Assembly (NCBI RefSeq): GCF_900172255.1
Contig: NZ_FWFU01000002.1
Coordinates: 682,001 to 746,000, forward strand
Direction: 5' to 3'
Length of the DNA stretch: 64,000 nt
Source of the DNA: Roseovarius halotolerans
GTDB taxonomy: Bacteria > Pseudomonadota > Alphaproteobacteria > Rhodobacterales > Rhodobacteraceae
The first letter of the stretch is position 1. Each line of letters begins with the position of its first letter. This document shows positions 27,018 to 36,108 of the stretch, piece after piece. The notes beneath the pieces are model-generated. The model ran no database searches. It worked only from the letters and a program-made list of their open reading frames with translations, and was not told the origin of the DNA. Both the position numbers and the translations under genes were made by a program.

Positions 27018-27416
27018 CTATAGCCAGTCGCGCAGGATCGGGATCAGCGGGATGTCGGCGGGAGGCATCGGATAATCGCGCAGCGCGTCCGGGCGGACCC
27101 ATTTGAGAGCCTGCCCCTCGCGTCCCTGCGGCGCACCCTGCCATTTGCGGCAGGCAAAGAGCGGCATCAGAAGGTGGAAATCCGGGTAGCTATGGCTGGC
27201 GAAGGTGAGCGGCGCAAGACAGCTGGCCCAGGTGTCGATGCCCAATTCTTCCTCGAGCTCGCGGATCAGCGCGTTCTCGGGGGTTTCGCCCGGTTCGACC
27301 TTGCCGCCGGGGAACTCCCAGAGTCCGGCCATCGATTTGCCCTCGGGGCGTTGCGTCAGCAGGATGCGCCCGTCGACATCAATCAAGGCAACGGCAGAGA
27401 CCAGAACGGTCTTCAT
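27018..27416 (-). CDS. mutT: MutT-type 8-oxo-dGTP diphosphatase
   Basis: A 132-residue Nudix enzyme that removes mutagenic 8-oxo-dGTP. The Nudix box is GGKVEPGETPENALIRELEE followed by LGI, and the upstream LLTQRPEGKSMAGLWEFPG segment is typical of MutT. Its start overlaps the stop of argJ by four bases, making it the third gene of a parvulin-argJ-mutT operon. It converges on the terminator after infB. Confidence 0.92.
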   Translation of the reverse strand: MKTVLVSAVALIDVDGRILLTQRPEGKSMAGLWEFPGGKVEPGETPENALIRELEEELGIDTWASCLAPLTFASHSYPDFHLLMPLFACRKWQGAPQGREGQALKWVRPDALRDYPMPPADIPLIPILRDWL

Positions 27417-28642
27417 GAGCGATAGTCGGCGTTGATGTCGATATAGCCGTGGGTCAGATCGCAGGTCCAGACGACAGATGTGCCGCCGCCGAGGCCCAGA
27501 TCAACATGGATCGTCAGATCCTGCTGTTTCATGTAGAGCGCGCCTTCTTCCTCTCTGTAGTCGGGGTCGACCCAGCCATCGCGCGCGACAGGGATGTGTC
27601 CGAACCAGATGGAGAGGGTATCGCGATCTGCCGGGGCACCGGATTTGCCTACGGCCATGACGATGCGACCCCAGTTCGGATCTTCTCCGGCGATGGCGGT
27701 CTTGACCAGGGGCGAATTGGCGATCGCCATGGCATGAGTGCGCGCGTCGGTATCGCTGGAGGCGCCCGTTACCGAGATCTCCACGAACTTGGTGGCACCT
27801 TCGCCGTCACGCACGACCTGATGTGCGAGGTCCAGCATGACTTCGCGAAGCCCCTGCATGAATCCGACGCTGTCTTCGGTCACGCGGATGCCGGACGCCC
27901 CGGTTGCAGCGACCAGAAGCGTGTCAGATGTCGAGGTGTCGCCATCGACGGTAATGCAGTTGAACGTGCTGTTGTTCAGGGCCGAGACCATCGATTGCAG
28001 CACCGGCTGATCGACAACCGCGTCGGTGAAAATATAGACCAGCATCGTTGCCATGTCCGGGGCGATCATGCCTGAACCCTTGGCGATGCCGGCGATATGG
28101 ATCTGCTGCCCGTCGATGGTGACGGTGGTGCCGGCTCCCTTGGGAAAGGTATCGGTCGTCATGATCGCGCGCGCGGCTGTCTCGATACCGTCCGCCGACA
28201 GCGCGCCCGAAAGATCCGCCAGTTTCGCGGTGATGCGATCATGTGGGAGGGGTTCGCCGATCACCCCGGTGGAAGAGGTGAAAATACGCGATTCCGGCAG
28301 TTTCAGAGTCTCGCTGGCAGCTTCGGTTACGGCCTTGACCGATGCCGTGCCATGACGGCCTGTAAAGGCGTTGGCATTGCCCGAATTGACCAGGAAGGCG
28401 GCGCCTGCATCGCTGACGACGCCGATCTTTTCCTGGCAGTCCAGCACGGCCGAGGAGCGCGTGGAGGAACGGGTGAAAGCGCCGGCAACAGTTGTGCCGG
28501 GGCTGAGCGTTGCAAGCATCACGTCGTCGCGGCCGCTGTAGCGCACCCCGGCCTGAACGGTGGCGAAACGTACGCCGCCGATTTTCGGCAGCTTGGGAAA
28601 GGATGCCGGGGCAAGCGGGGACAGCGGAGGGGTCGCACCCAT
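27413..28642 (-). CDS. argJ: Bifunctional ornithine acetyltransferase/N-acetylglutamate synthase
   Basis: ArgJ transfers the acetyl group from N-acetylornithine to glutamate, completing the cyclic arginine pathway. The 409-residue precursor has the self-cleavage site MATML, where the Thr becomes the N-terminal nucleophile of the beta chain. KGSGMIAPDMA just before it and the oxyanion-type SSTGVIGE block are also characteristic. Whether it also makes N-acetylglutamate from acetyl-CoA (bifunctional type) cannot be decided by eye. It begins two bases after the stop of the parvulin gene and overlaps mutT. Confidence 0.95.
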   Translation of the reverse strand: MGATPPLSPLAPASFPKLPKIGGVRFATVQAGVRYSGRDDVMLATLSPGTTVAGAFTRSSTRSSAVLDCQEKIGVVSDAGAAFLVNSGNANAFTGRHGTASVKAVTEAASETLKLPESRIFTSSTGVIGEPLPHDRITAKLADLSGALSADGIETAARAIMTTDTFPKGAGTTVTIDGQQIHIAGIAKGSGMIAPDMATMLVYIFTDAVVDQPVLQSMVSALNNSTFNCITVDGDTSTSDTLLVAATGASGIRVTEDSVGFMQGLREVMLDLAHQVVRDGEGATKFVEISVTGASSDTDARTHAMAIANSPLVKTAIAGEDPNWGRIVMAVGKSGAPADRDTLSIWFGHIPVARDGWVDPDYREEEGALYMKQQDLTIHVDLGLGGGTSVVWTCDLTHGYIDINADYRS

Positions 28643-28644
28643 TG

Positions 28645-29502
28645 TCAGTTCTCCAGAAGCTCTAGGTTGCCGATGCTTTCGGGGTCGATCTCGCCGGTGC
28701 TCATGCGCTCGATCTGTGCCTTTTCGGTAAGGGCTTCGACATGGGCGTCGAAGGCGGCTTGACGCAGGCTGTCTTCGATCTCGGCGCGCACGTCGTCAAG
28801 CGTCGGAACGTCGGTGAGCCGGGTCTCGTTCAGCTTGATGACATGCCAGCCGAACTGCGTCTGAACCGGTTGCGACACGTCGCCCGGTTCAAGTGCGGAA
28901 ACGGCCTCGAAAAAGGATTCGACCATGACGCCGGGTCCGAACCAGCCAAGGTCGCCGCCGCTGCTGGCCGAGGGGCCAGTGGAGTTTTCGCGCGCGAGCG
29001 TCGCAAAATCGGCGCCATCCTCAAGCTGAGCCACGAGGTCGAGCGCGGTTTCCTCGGTTTCGACAAGGATATGCGCCGCCTTGTATTCGGTTTCGGGTTC
29101 CGCGCTGGAATATTGCTCCTGATAGGCCGCCTGAATCTCGGCATCGCTCAACTCGTCGCTCATGACGGTTTCGATCGCTTCGGAGGCGATGATGGCGCGG
29201 CGTTCGTTCTCAAGCAGCAATTCGCTGCGGCGCGAAAGGTCGCCCTCGAAATTCTGCATCAACAAGGTCTGCTGGATCAGCTGGTCAAGGATGCCGTTGA
29301 ACAGGGTCTCGGCAGGCAGCTGGCCATATTGCGCAGGAAGGCTGGCGCGCAGGGCGACCATGTGGCCAAGCGTGATGTCGGTACCGTTGACGGTGGCCAC
29401 CACGGTTGCGGAATCGGGGCTGTCCTGAGCCGTGGCGGACTGCCCGAAGGTCGTGGCGGCGATCAGCGCGAGAGCCGGGAACAGGGTGTGACGAATGGCC
29501 AT
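28645..29502 (-). CDS. Periplasmic parvulin-type peptidyl-prolyl isomerase
   Basis: A 285-residue exported foldase. The signal peptide (about 1-24, ending ATA/QDS) is followed by a SurA/PrsA-like N-terminal helical region and one parvulin domain (about 130-225) with AAHILVETEETA, GGDLGWFGPGVMV and QFGWHVIKL. It likely helps fold proteins exported by Sec, and it is divergent from secA. Start choice: ATG 29502 has AAGGAAGGA 5 bases upstream; longer in-frame starts would destroy the signal peptide. It is the first gene of the operon with argJ and mutT. Confidence 0.9.
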   Translation of the reverse strand: MAIRHTLFPALALIAATTFGQSATAQDSPDSATVVATVNGTDITLGHMVALRASLPAQYGQLPAETLFNGILDQLIQQTLLMQNFEGDLSRRSELLLENERRAIIASEAIETVMSDELSDAEIQAAYQEQYSSAEPETEYKAAHILVETEETALDLVAQLEDGADFATLARENSTGPSASSGGDLGWFGPGVMVESFFEAVSALEPGDVSQPVQTQFGWHVIKLNETRLTDVPTLDDVRAEIEDSLRQAAFDAHVEALTEKAQIERMSTGEIDPESIGNLELLEN

Positions 29503-29552
29503 GCGGTCCTTCCTTTGCATTGCTGCTTTGGGTGCCGCGCGCCTGCGCGACG

Positions 29553-29581
29553 TTGACACTCCAACGGCGGCCCCTTACATC
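29553..29581 (+). promoter_or_regulatory. Predicted sigma-70-type promoter for secA
   Basis: TTGACA (29553-29558) and TACATC (29576-29581) with 17-base spacing, about 110 bases before the secA start. Confidence 0.55.
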
Positions 29582-29689
29582 GGCTCTGGACCAAGGAACC
29601 GCCATTCTGTGCCCGTTCTAGGGTGGTGCGGGAGGCGGGGCAAGCAATTGCCTTTCACGGATATGCACAAACACCGGAACGGATAGAAT

Positions 29690-32401
29690 ATGCTGGGTAT
29701 CGGAACTGTCGCCAGAAAGATCTTCGGCACACCGAATGACCGCAAGATCAAGGCGACCCGCCCGCTGGTCGAACAGATCAACGCGCTGGAACCCGAGTTC
29801 GAGGCGCTGAGCGACGAGGGGCTGATCGAAAAGACCCAGGCGTTCAAGAAGCGGTTGCAGGATGGCGAGCCCCTTGATGCGCTGTTGCCCGAAGCTTTCG
29901 CCAACTGCCGGGAGGCCGCCAAGCGGGCGCTTGGCCTCAGGGCGTTCGATGTGCAGCTGATGGGCGGGATCTTCCTGCATCAGGGCAATATCAGTGAGAT
30001 GAAGACCGGCGAGGGCAAGACGCTGGTTGCCACCTTCCCTGCCTATCTGAATGCGCTGACGGGCGGGAACGTGCATATCGTCACGGTCAACGATTATCTG
30101 GCGCGGCGCGATGCCGACTGGATGAGCAAGGTTTACGGCGCCCTGGGGCTGAGCACCGGCGTCGTCTATCCCCAGCAGCCTGAGGGCGAGAAGAAGGCGG
30201 CCTATGCCGCCGATGTGACCTATGCCACCAATAACGAGCTGGGCTTCGATTATCTGCGCGACAACATGAAATCCTCGCTCGAGGAAATGAACCAGCGCGG
30301 GCATTTCTTTGCCATCGTCGACGAGGTGGACAGCATCCTGATCGACGAGGCGCGCACGCCGCTGATCATCTCGGGCCCCGCACAGGATCGCAGCGAACTT
30401 TACGTGACCATCGACAAGCTCATCCCCGAGCTGACCGAAGAGCACTACACGATCGATGAAAAGACCCGCAACGTCACCTTTACCGACGAAGGCAACGAAT
30501 ACCTTGAAGAGGTCCTGCACGCGAAGGGTTTGCTGGAAGAGGGGCAGTCGCTTTACGATCCGGAAAGCACGACCATCGTGCATCACGTCAACCAGGGTCT
30601 GCGCGCACACAAGCTGTTCCTGAAGGACAAGGACTACATCGTTCGCGACGGCGAGGTGATGCTGATCGATGAGTTCACCGGCCGGATGATGCAGGGACGG
30701 CGCCTGTCGGACGGTCTGCACCAGGCCATCGAGGCCAAGGAGGGCTGCAACATCCAGCCCGAGAACGTCACGCTGGCCAGCGTCACCTTCCAGAACTATT
30801 TCCGCCTTTACGACAAGCTGGCCGGTATGACCGGCACCGCCGCGACCGAGGCCGAAGAGTTCGCCGAAATCTACGGATTGGGCGTGGTTGAAGTTCCCAC
30901 GAACCGGCCGATCGCGCGCAAGGACGAGGACGACGCAGTCTATCGCTCGGCGAAAGAGAAGTTCGACGCAATCGTCGAAACGATCCACGAGGCGCACGGA
31001 AATGGCCAGCCGATCCTGGTGGGCACCACCTCGATCGAGAAATCCGAAATGCTCAGCGGGCTGCTGACGCAGGCGGGGATCAAGCACAATGTTCTGAACG
31101 CGCGCCAGCACGAGAAAGAGGCGCAGATCGTGGCCGATGCCGGCAAGCTGGGCGCGGTCACCATCGCCACGAACATGGCCGGGCGCGGTACTGACATCAA
31201 GTTGGGCGGCAACCTCGACTTCACCATCATGGAGGCTCTGGACGCCAATCCCGATGCTGATCCCGAAGAAATCCGCAGGCGGATCGAGGCAGAGCACTCC
31301 GAGGGCGAGCAGGCGGTCAAGGACGCCGGTGGGCTGTTCGTTCTGGCCACCGAGCGCCACGAGAGCCGTCGCATCGACAACCAGTTGCGCGGTCGTTCGG
31401 GCCGTCAGGGCGATCCGGGCCGGTCGGCATTCTTCCTCAGCCTCGAAGACGATCTGATGCGCATCTTCGGCTCGGAGCGTTTGGAAAAGGTTCTGGCGAC
31501 CCTGGGCATGAAAGAGGGCGAAGCGATCATTCACCCTTGGGTGAACAAATCACTGGAGCGCGCGCAGGCGAAGGTCGAAGGGCGCAACTTCGACATCCGC
31601 AAGCAACTCTTGAAGTTCGACGACGTGATGAACGAGCAGCGCAAGGTGATCTTCAAGCAGCGGCTCGATATCATGAGGGCCGACGACTTGTCCGAGATCG
31701 TCAAGGACATGCGCAACGAGGTGATCGACGACCTCGTCGATACCTATATGCCGCCCAAGACCTATGCCGATCAGTGGGATACGGACGGTCTTCATGACGC
31801 CGTTCTGGAGCAGCTGAACCTGGACCAGCCGATTGCCGAATGGGCCGGCGAAGAGGGCGTCGATGATGAGGACATCGTTGAGCGCCTGGAAAAGGCCGCC
31901 GACGAGATGATGGCGCAAAAGGCCGCCGCATTTGGACCCGAGAACATGCGCTCGATCGAAAAGCAGATCCTGCTGCAGACCATCGACGCCAAGTGGCGCG
32001 AGCATCTTCTGACTCTGGAGCATTTGCGCAGCGTTGTGGGCTTCCGGGGCTATGCGCAGCGCGATCCGCTCAATGAATACAAGAACGAGTCCTTCCAGCT
32101 GTTTGAAACCATGCTGGACAGTCTGCGTCAGGACGTGACCCAGAAGCTGTCGCAGATCCGCCCGATGACCGAAGACGAGCAACAGGCCATGATGCGTGAG
32201 ATTTCGCAGCAACGTCAGGCGATGGAAGCCGCGGCCACAACGCAAGGGCCGGATGACTCTTCGCTGGGTGCTGTCGAGGGCGCGGCCGTTGCCGGATTTG
32301 ACGAGAACGATCCCTCCACCTGGGGGAATCCGGGGCGCAATCAGCTTTGTCCCTGCGGGTCGGGCAAGAAGTTCAAGCATTGTCATGGTCGCCTGGCCTG
32401 A
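29690..32401 (+). CDS. secA: Preprotein translocase ATPase SecA
   Basis: SecA drives protein export through SecYEG. The 903-residue protein has Walker A MKTGEGKT, the DEAD-like segment [15 protein letters not shown], the preprotein-binding region, [10 protein letters not shown] in the second ATPase domain, and a C-terminal linker. It ends in the zinc motif [14 protein letters not shown], which binds lipids and SecB. ATG 29690 gives the normal N-terminus [14 protein letters not shown] divergent parvulin gene and two following genes for exported proteins fit a protein-export neighbourhood. Confidence 0.98.
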   Translation: MLGIGTVARKIFGTPNDRKIKATRPLVEQINALEPEFEALSDEGLIEKTQAFKKRLQDGEPLDALLPEAFANCREAAKRALGLRAFDVQLMGGIFLHQGNISEMKTGEGKTLVATFPAYLNALTGGNVHIVTVNDYLARRDADWMSKVYGALGLSTGVVYPQQPEGEKKAAYAADVTYATNNELGFDYLRDNMKSSLEEMNQRGHFFAIVDEVDSILIDEARTPLIISGPAQDRSELYVTIDKLIPELTEEHYTIDEKTRNVTFTDEGNEYLEEVLHAKGLLEEGQSLYDPESTTIVHHVNQGLRAHKLFLKDKDYIVRDGEVMLIDEFTGRMMQGRRLSDGLHQAIEAKEGCNIQPENVTLASVTFQNYFRLYDKLAGMTGTAATEAEEFAEIYGLGVVEVPTNRPIARKDEDDAVYRSAKEKFDAIVETIHEAHGNGQPILVGTTSIEKSEMLSGLLTQAGIKHNVLNARQHEKEAQIVADAGKLGAVTIATNMAGRGTDIKLGGNLDFTIMEALDANPDADPEEIRRRIEAEHSEGEQAVKDAGGLFVLATERHESRRIDNQLRGRSGRQGDPGRSAFFLSLEDDLMRIFGSERLEKVLATLGMKEGEAIIHPWVNKSLERAQAKVEGRNFDIRKQLLKFDDVMNEQRKVIFKQRLDIMRADDLSEIVKDMRNEVIDDLVDTYMPPKTYADQWDTDGLHDAVLEQLNLDQPIAEWAGEEGVDDEDIVERLEKAADEMMAQKAAAFGPENMRSIEKQILLQTIDAKWREHLLTLEHLRSVVGFRGYAQRDPLNEYKNESFQLFETMLDSLRQDVTQKLSQIRPMTEDEQQAMMREISQQRQAMEAAATTQGPDDSSLGAVEGAAVAGFDENDPSTWGNPGRNQLCPCGSGKKFKHCHGRLA

Positions 32402-32544
32402 CGCCGACTGATGTCTTCCGGCACTCAATAGGGCTTTGAACGGGGCGTTTCGGCGTCCCATTGCCACCCCAAGCGCGCCATAGAGACGCCGCTTTCCCTG
32501 TCTAGACTATTCCTTGGTCTGATGTGGATTCAGGAGTGGTGAGA

Positions 32545-33546
32545 ATGTCCAGGACAAGGCGTATCGCAATTGCCGGTGGCACTTTCATGAGCGCGCTTGG
32601 CGTGGGTTTCATCATGCAGAGCATGGCGGGCAGCCCCGAACCGGCCGCTGCGTCACCTGTCGTGGAATCGGCGGCGCATACGGCTGAAGACGCGCCGCTT
32701 CCTGTGACCAACGTCGTCTCGACTTCGGCACCGATCCCGCCGGAAGTTGCTCCCCAACCAGAGCTGTTGCCAAGCGCACCCGTGGCGCGCGCCGAGATTG
32801 CCCCCGCCGCCTTTGACGAGCGACGCATCACGGAGCTGCCGGGAGAAGAACCGGCGCCGACATTCTCTTGCGAGATATCGCTTGAGGCCAAACCGGTCGC
32901 CGCGGCCTTGGTGGAACTGACACTGGATGCGCCTTGCATGGCGAATGAACGATTTACGCTGCACCATCATGGCATGATGTTCACCGAAGCCACCAACCAG
33001 GATGGTGCGCAACATCTGGTGGTTCCCGCACTGACGCGCAGCGCGGTCTACATGGTGTCTTTCGCGAATGGCGAAGGTGCGGTGGCGACGACCGAGGTGA
33101 CGTCGATGGATTACTACGACCGCGTTGTCGTTCAATGGAAGGGCCAGAGCGGTTTGCAGATTCACGCGCTGGAATACGGCGCCGGATATGGCGATGAAGG
33201 GCATGTCTGGGCCGGAGCACCGCGCGACATGGCCGCCGCCGCCCAAGGCAAGGGCGGATTCGTGACACGCCATGGCCGGGGCGGCATGGACACGGCGCTG
33301 ATGGCCGAGGTCTATACCTTTCCCGCGGGCCTTATGGACCGCGAGGGCGATGTGGAACTCAGCGTCGAGGCCGAGGTGACACAGAACAATTGCGACCGTG
33401 ATGTCGAGGCGCAGACCATCCAGATTTCCGCCGGTGGCAAGCCGTTGGTTCAGGATCTTGTCCTTGCCATGCCGGGCTGCGACGCTACGGGTGATTTTCT
33501 GGTGTTGAAAAACCTCGTCAATGACTTGAAGATCGCGCGGAAGTAA
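32545..33546 (+). CDS. Exported protein of unknown function downstream of secA
   Basis: I do not recognise a domain. The 333-residue protein starts with a basic stretch and a hydrophobic segment (about 8-26) acting as signal peptide or anchor. A Pro/Ala-rich low-complexity linker follows (about 35-95). The remainder (about 110-333) is probably a beta-rich periplasmic domain with cysteines in FSCEIS, DAPCMANE, NNCDRD and PGCDATG, an even number that could form two disulfides. ATG 32545 has AGGAG upstream. Homologues are sometimes named 'translocase' only because they follow secA; nothing in the sequence supports that. It precedes an OmpA-domain protein by 24 bases and is probably co-transcribed with it. 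Confidence 0.75.
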   Translation: MSRTRRIAIAGGTFMSALGVGFIMQSMAGSPEPAAASPVVESAAHTAEDAPLPVTNVVSTSAPIPPEVAPQPELLPSAPVARAEIAPAAFDERRITELPGEEPAPTFSCEISLEAKPVAAALVELTLDAPCMANERFTLHHHGMMFTEATNQDGAQHLVVPALTRSAVYMVSFANGEGAVATTEVTSMDYYDRVVVQWKGQSGLQIHALEYGAGYGDEGHVWAGAPRDMAAAAQGKGGFVTRHGRGGMDTALMAEVYTFPAGLMDREGDVELSVEAEVTQNNCDRDVEAQTIQISAGGKPLVQDLVLAMPGCDATGDFLVLKNLVNDLKIARK

Positions 33547-33570
33547 TCCGCAGCAACTGGGGGGTGTCTG

Positions 33571-35130
33571 ATGCCATTGGTGCGTGCGGCGATCATCGCC
33601 GCACTATTTTTGTTTGCCTTCGCCCTGCCGGGTGTCGCGCAGGATGTGACCCTTATCTCGCGCGATGGCGATGTCGAGATATCGGGAAACCTGCTTGGCT
33701 ATGACGGTGAGTTCTACCGTGTCGATACCGTTTATGGCGAGTTGACGGTGGATGGATCGGGCGTGTTGTGCGAGGGGCCGGGATGCCCCAACCTTGAGAA
33801 CTACGTCGCGCGCGTGACGCTGTCGGGGGCGCCGGTGATCGGGCGCGTGCTGATTCCCGCGCTGCTCGAAGCCTTTGCGATCCGCTACGACTATGATCTT
33901 GAACGGACCGATCTCGACGAGCGGCAAATCCTCTTTTCGCTGACGGATTCAGAGTCAGACAGGTTGCTGGGCGAGTTCACTGTCAAGCTGTCGAATACCG
34001 ATGAGGGCTTTGCCGACCTGCTGGCCAATGAGGCGGATATGGTGATGTCGCTGCGTGAGGTGCGACGCGACGAGCGCACGCATGCGCGTGCGGCCGGAAT
34101 GGGCGACCTGGCGGCAAGCGGGCGCAGCCGGATCGTTGCATTGGACGCGCTGGTGCCGGTGGTTGCCGCCAGCAATCCTGTGCAGGGAATCACGACACCA
34201 GAGCTGGCGCAGGTGCTGTCGGGCGAGATTGCCAACTGGGCCGATCTGGGCGGACCGGATGCGCCGATCACGGTGCATGTGGTCAGTGGCCGGTCGGGAC
34301 TGGGGCAGGCCACGGTCGACCGACTGCTTACCCCGACGGGGTCGGCTCTGACCGATCAGGCGAAGCGGCATGAGGACGGTCTGGCTTTGGTTCAAGCGTT
34401 GGAGCGCGACCCATTCGGGCTTGGCGTGACCAGTCGGTCGGAGACGGGAAATACATGGGAACTGGCGCTGAAAGGCGCCTGTGGTTTCTCGCTTAGGGCG
34501 ACCCGGCGCGCTGTGAAGACCGAGGATTACCCGCTGACGACTCCACTGTTTCTTTACCTGCCGGCGCGGAGGTTTCCCAGTCTGATGCGCGACTTTCTGA
34601 CCTATCTGCGCGATCCTTCGGCGCAGCTGGTGGTGCGCCGGGCCGGGTTCGTGGATCAGGCACCCGAGGAGATCGCGATCAGCCTGCAGGGGGACCGTTT
34701 TGCGAACGCGATTGCGCAGGCGGGGGACGAGGTGGAGTTGGCGGAACTTCAGCGCATGGTGCGAGTGCTTTCGCCGATGAAACGGTTGACGACGACCTTT
34801 CGGTTCGAGGCCGGTTCGGTAAGGCTGGATGCGCAGTCGCGCTCGAATGTCCAGCAACTGGCGCGTTCGCTGGAGGTTGGGAACTATGACGCGCGGCGGC
34901 TTGTTTTTGTGGGCTTCAGCGATGGTGAGGGACCTGCCGAGAGCAATCGTGCGATCGCGATGCGAAGGGCCGAGGCGGTGCGGCGCGCGGTGAGCGATGC
35001 TGCCGAGACAGCGAACCTGTCGCGCATCGCGATCGAGACGGAGGCATTTGGCGAGGCGATGCCGATGGCGTGCGACGACAGCGAGTGGGGCCGACAGGTG
35101 AACCGGCGCGTGGAGGTCTGGGTGCGCTAG
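33571..35130 (+). CDS. Periplasmic-binding-protein-like domain fused to an OmpA domain
   Basis: A 519-residue exported protein (signal peptide 1-23, ending VAQ/DV). The middle part (about 95-370) resembles the PstS-type phosphate-binding fold: DALVPVVAASNPVQGITTPELAQVLSGEIANWADLG is the usual region around its ligand-binding strand. The C-terminal 120 residues form an OmpA-like peptidoglycan-binding domain (TFRFEAGSVRLDAQSRSNVQQLA, then GFSDGEGPAESNRAIAMRRAEAVR and NRRVEVWV). The protein is thus likely fixed to peptidoglycan while a binding domain samples the periplasm. The ligand is unknown; no phosphate transporter genes are nearby. Confidence 0.83.
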   Translation: MPLVRAAIIAALFLFAFALPGVAQDVTLISRDGDVEISGNLLGYDGEFYRVDTVYGELTVDGSGVLCEGPGCPNLENYVARVTLSGAPVIGRVLIPALLEAFAIRYDYDLERTDLDERQILFSLTDSESDRLLGEFTVKLSNTDEGFADLLANEADMVMSLREVRRDERTHARAAGMGDLAASGRSRIVALDALVPVVAASNPVQGITTPELAQVLSGEIANWADLGGPDAPITVHVVSGRSGLGQATVDRLLTPTGSALTDQAKRHEDGLALVQALERDPFGLGVTSRSETGNTWELALKGACGFSLRATRRAVKTEDYPLTTPLFLYLPARRFPSLMRDFLTYLRDPSAQLVVRRAGFVDQAPEEIAISLQGDRFANAIAQAGDEVELAELQRMVRVLSPMKRLTTTFRFEAGSVRLDAQSRSNVQQLARSLEVGNYDARRLVFVGFSDGEGPAESNRAIAMRRAEAVRRAVSDAAETANLSRIAIETEAFGEAMPMACDDSEWGRQVNRRVEVWVR

Positions 35131-35891
35131 AGATAGCCCGCGGCACGAAAGCTGAGCTCGCAGGATCTGCCGATGATGAGATGGTCATGCAGGGTGATCC
35201 CGAGAGCGTCCGCCGCAGTCTGAATACGGTTGGTCATGGTAATGTCGGACTCGGATGGCGTGGGGTCGCCCGAGGGGTGATTATGCACTAGAATCAATGC
35301 ACTGGCGTTCAGCTGAAGGGCCCGTTTCACGACCTCGCGGGGGTAGACGGGAACGTGGTCGACAGTGCCGCTGGCCTGCGCTTCGTCGGCGATCAGGATG
35401 TTCTTGCGATCAAGGAAGAACACCCGGAACTGTTCGGTTTCGCGATGCGCCATCGTGGTGTGGCAGTAATCCAGCAGCGCATCCCAGGACGAGATCACCT
35501 GCCGCTGCATGACCCGTGCGCGCGCGAGGCGGTGGGCGGCGGCCTCGACGATCTTGAGCTCGCAAATGACGGCATCGCCGATGCCTGACACCTCTTGCAG
35601 CTGGTGGATTGGCGCCGAGAGGATGTGGTTGAAATCCCCAAACTTATCAAGGAGCTGGCGCGCTACTGGCTTGACGTCGCGGCGCGGGATGGCGCGAAAG
35701 AGGAGCAGCTCAAGCAGCTCGTAATCGGGCATGGCATCGGCGCCGCCTGTGAGGAAGCGTTCGCGCAGGCGCTGGCGGTGATCGCGGATATAGGAGGGCA
35801 GGCGTGCGGGGGCTGGGGCGGGGCCGGAGGGGGCCTCGTCGGCGCCGAAAAGGGGTAGGGACATTTCGGAAAAGGCGCGTGGATCTGACAT
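35127..35891 (-). CDS. radC: RadC/DUF2466-family JAB-type protein
   Basis: A 254-residue RadC-family protein. The N-terminal helix-hairpin-helix segment is visible (LQEVSGIGDAVICELKIVEA), and the C-terminal JAMM metalloprotease-like motif reads HNHPSGDPTPSESD. The early link of radC to DNA repair was later withdrawn, and its real function is unresolved. I chose ATG 35891; the frame stays open 70 codons further up, but that part crosses a repeat array and is not protein-like. It overlaps the preceding convergent gene by four bases. Confidence 0.9.
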   Translation of the reverse strand: MSDPRAFSEMSLPLFGADEAPSGPAPAPARLPSYIRDHRQRLRERFLTGGADAMPDYELLELLLFRAIPRRDVKPVARQLLDKFGDFNHILSAPIHQLQEVSGIGDAVICELKIVEAAAHRLARARVMQRQVISSWDALLDYCHTTMAHRETEQFRVFFLDRKNILIADEAQASGTVDHVPVYPREVVKRALQLNASALILVHNHPSGDPTPSESDITMTNRIQTAADALGITLHDHLIIGRSCELSFRAAGYL

Positions 35892-35958
35892 GAGGAGAGG
35901 GTGCGCCGAGAGGGTTAGAAAAAGGTTAACGGAGAGTGAAAAACGGCTTCGGCGTCGC

Positions 35959-36002
35959 GTCGGTATCACGTCTGTATTGTGTCGGTATCGTGTCGGCCCG
36001 GC
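35959..36002 (+). repeat. Second array of 11-base direct repeats (core GTCGGTAT)
   Basis: Four 11-base units start at 35959, 35970, 35981 and 35992: GTCGGTATCAC, GTCTGTATTGT, GTCGGTATCGT, then a degenerate GTCGG unit. Copy number, spacing and the degenerate last unit match the array at 21355-21398. It lies 68 bases upstream of radC, which reads away from it on the other strand. Confidence 0.8.
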
Positions 36003-36026
36003 GCGCGTTAACGGTTTGGCGGCTGG

Positions 36027-36064
36027 TAAAACAAAAGGGGCGCGCCTGTGGCACGCCCCTTTCA
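36027..36064 (-). terminator. Rho-independent terminator after dnaJ
   Basis: On the minus strand GGGGCGTGCC and a GGCGCGCCCC arm pair around ACA and are followed by TTTTGTTTT. It lies 45 bases past the dnaJ stop. Confidence 0.8.
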
Positions 36065-36108
36065 AATGGATCACGGTGACGAATGCAGTGCCGCCGCGCA
36101 CCGCCCGT

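Noticed and set aside
29618-31534. 638-codon minus-strand frame inside secA
   Set aside because: Antisense of secA with no recognisable motif. It also covers the promoter and start region of secA.
35892-36101. 70-codon N-terminal extension of radC
   Set aside because: It would translate the 11-base repeat array and an AT-rich leader; the conserved protein starts at 35891.
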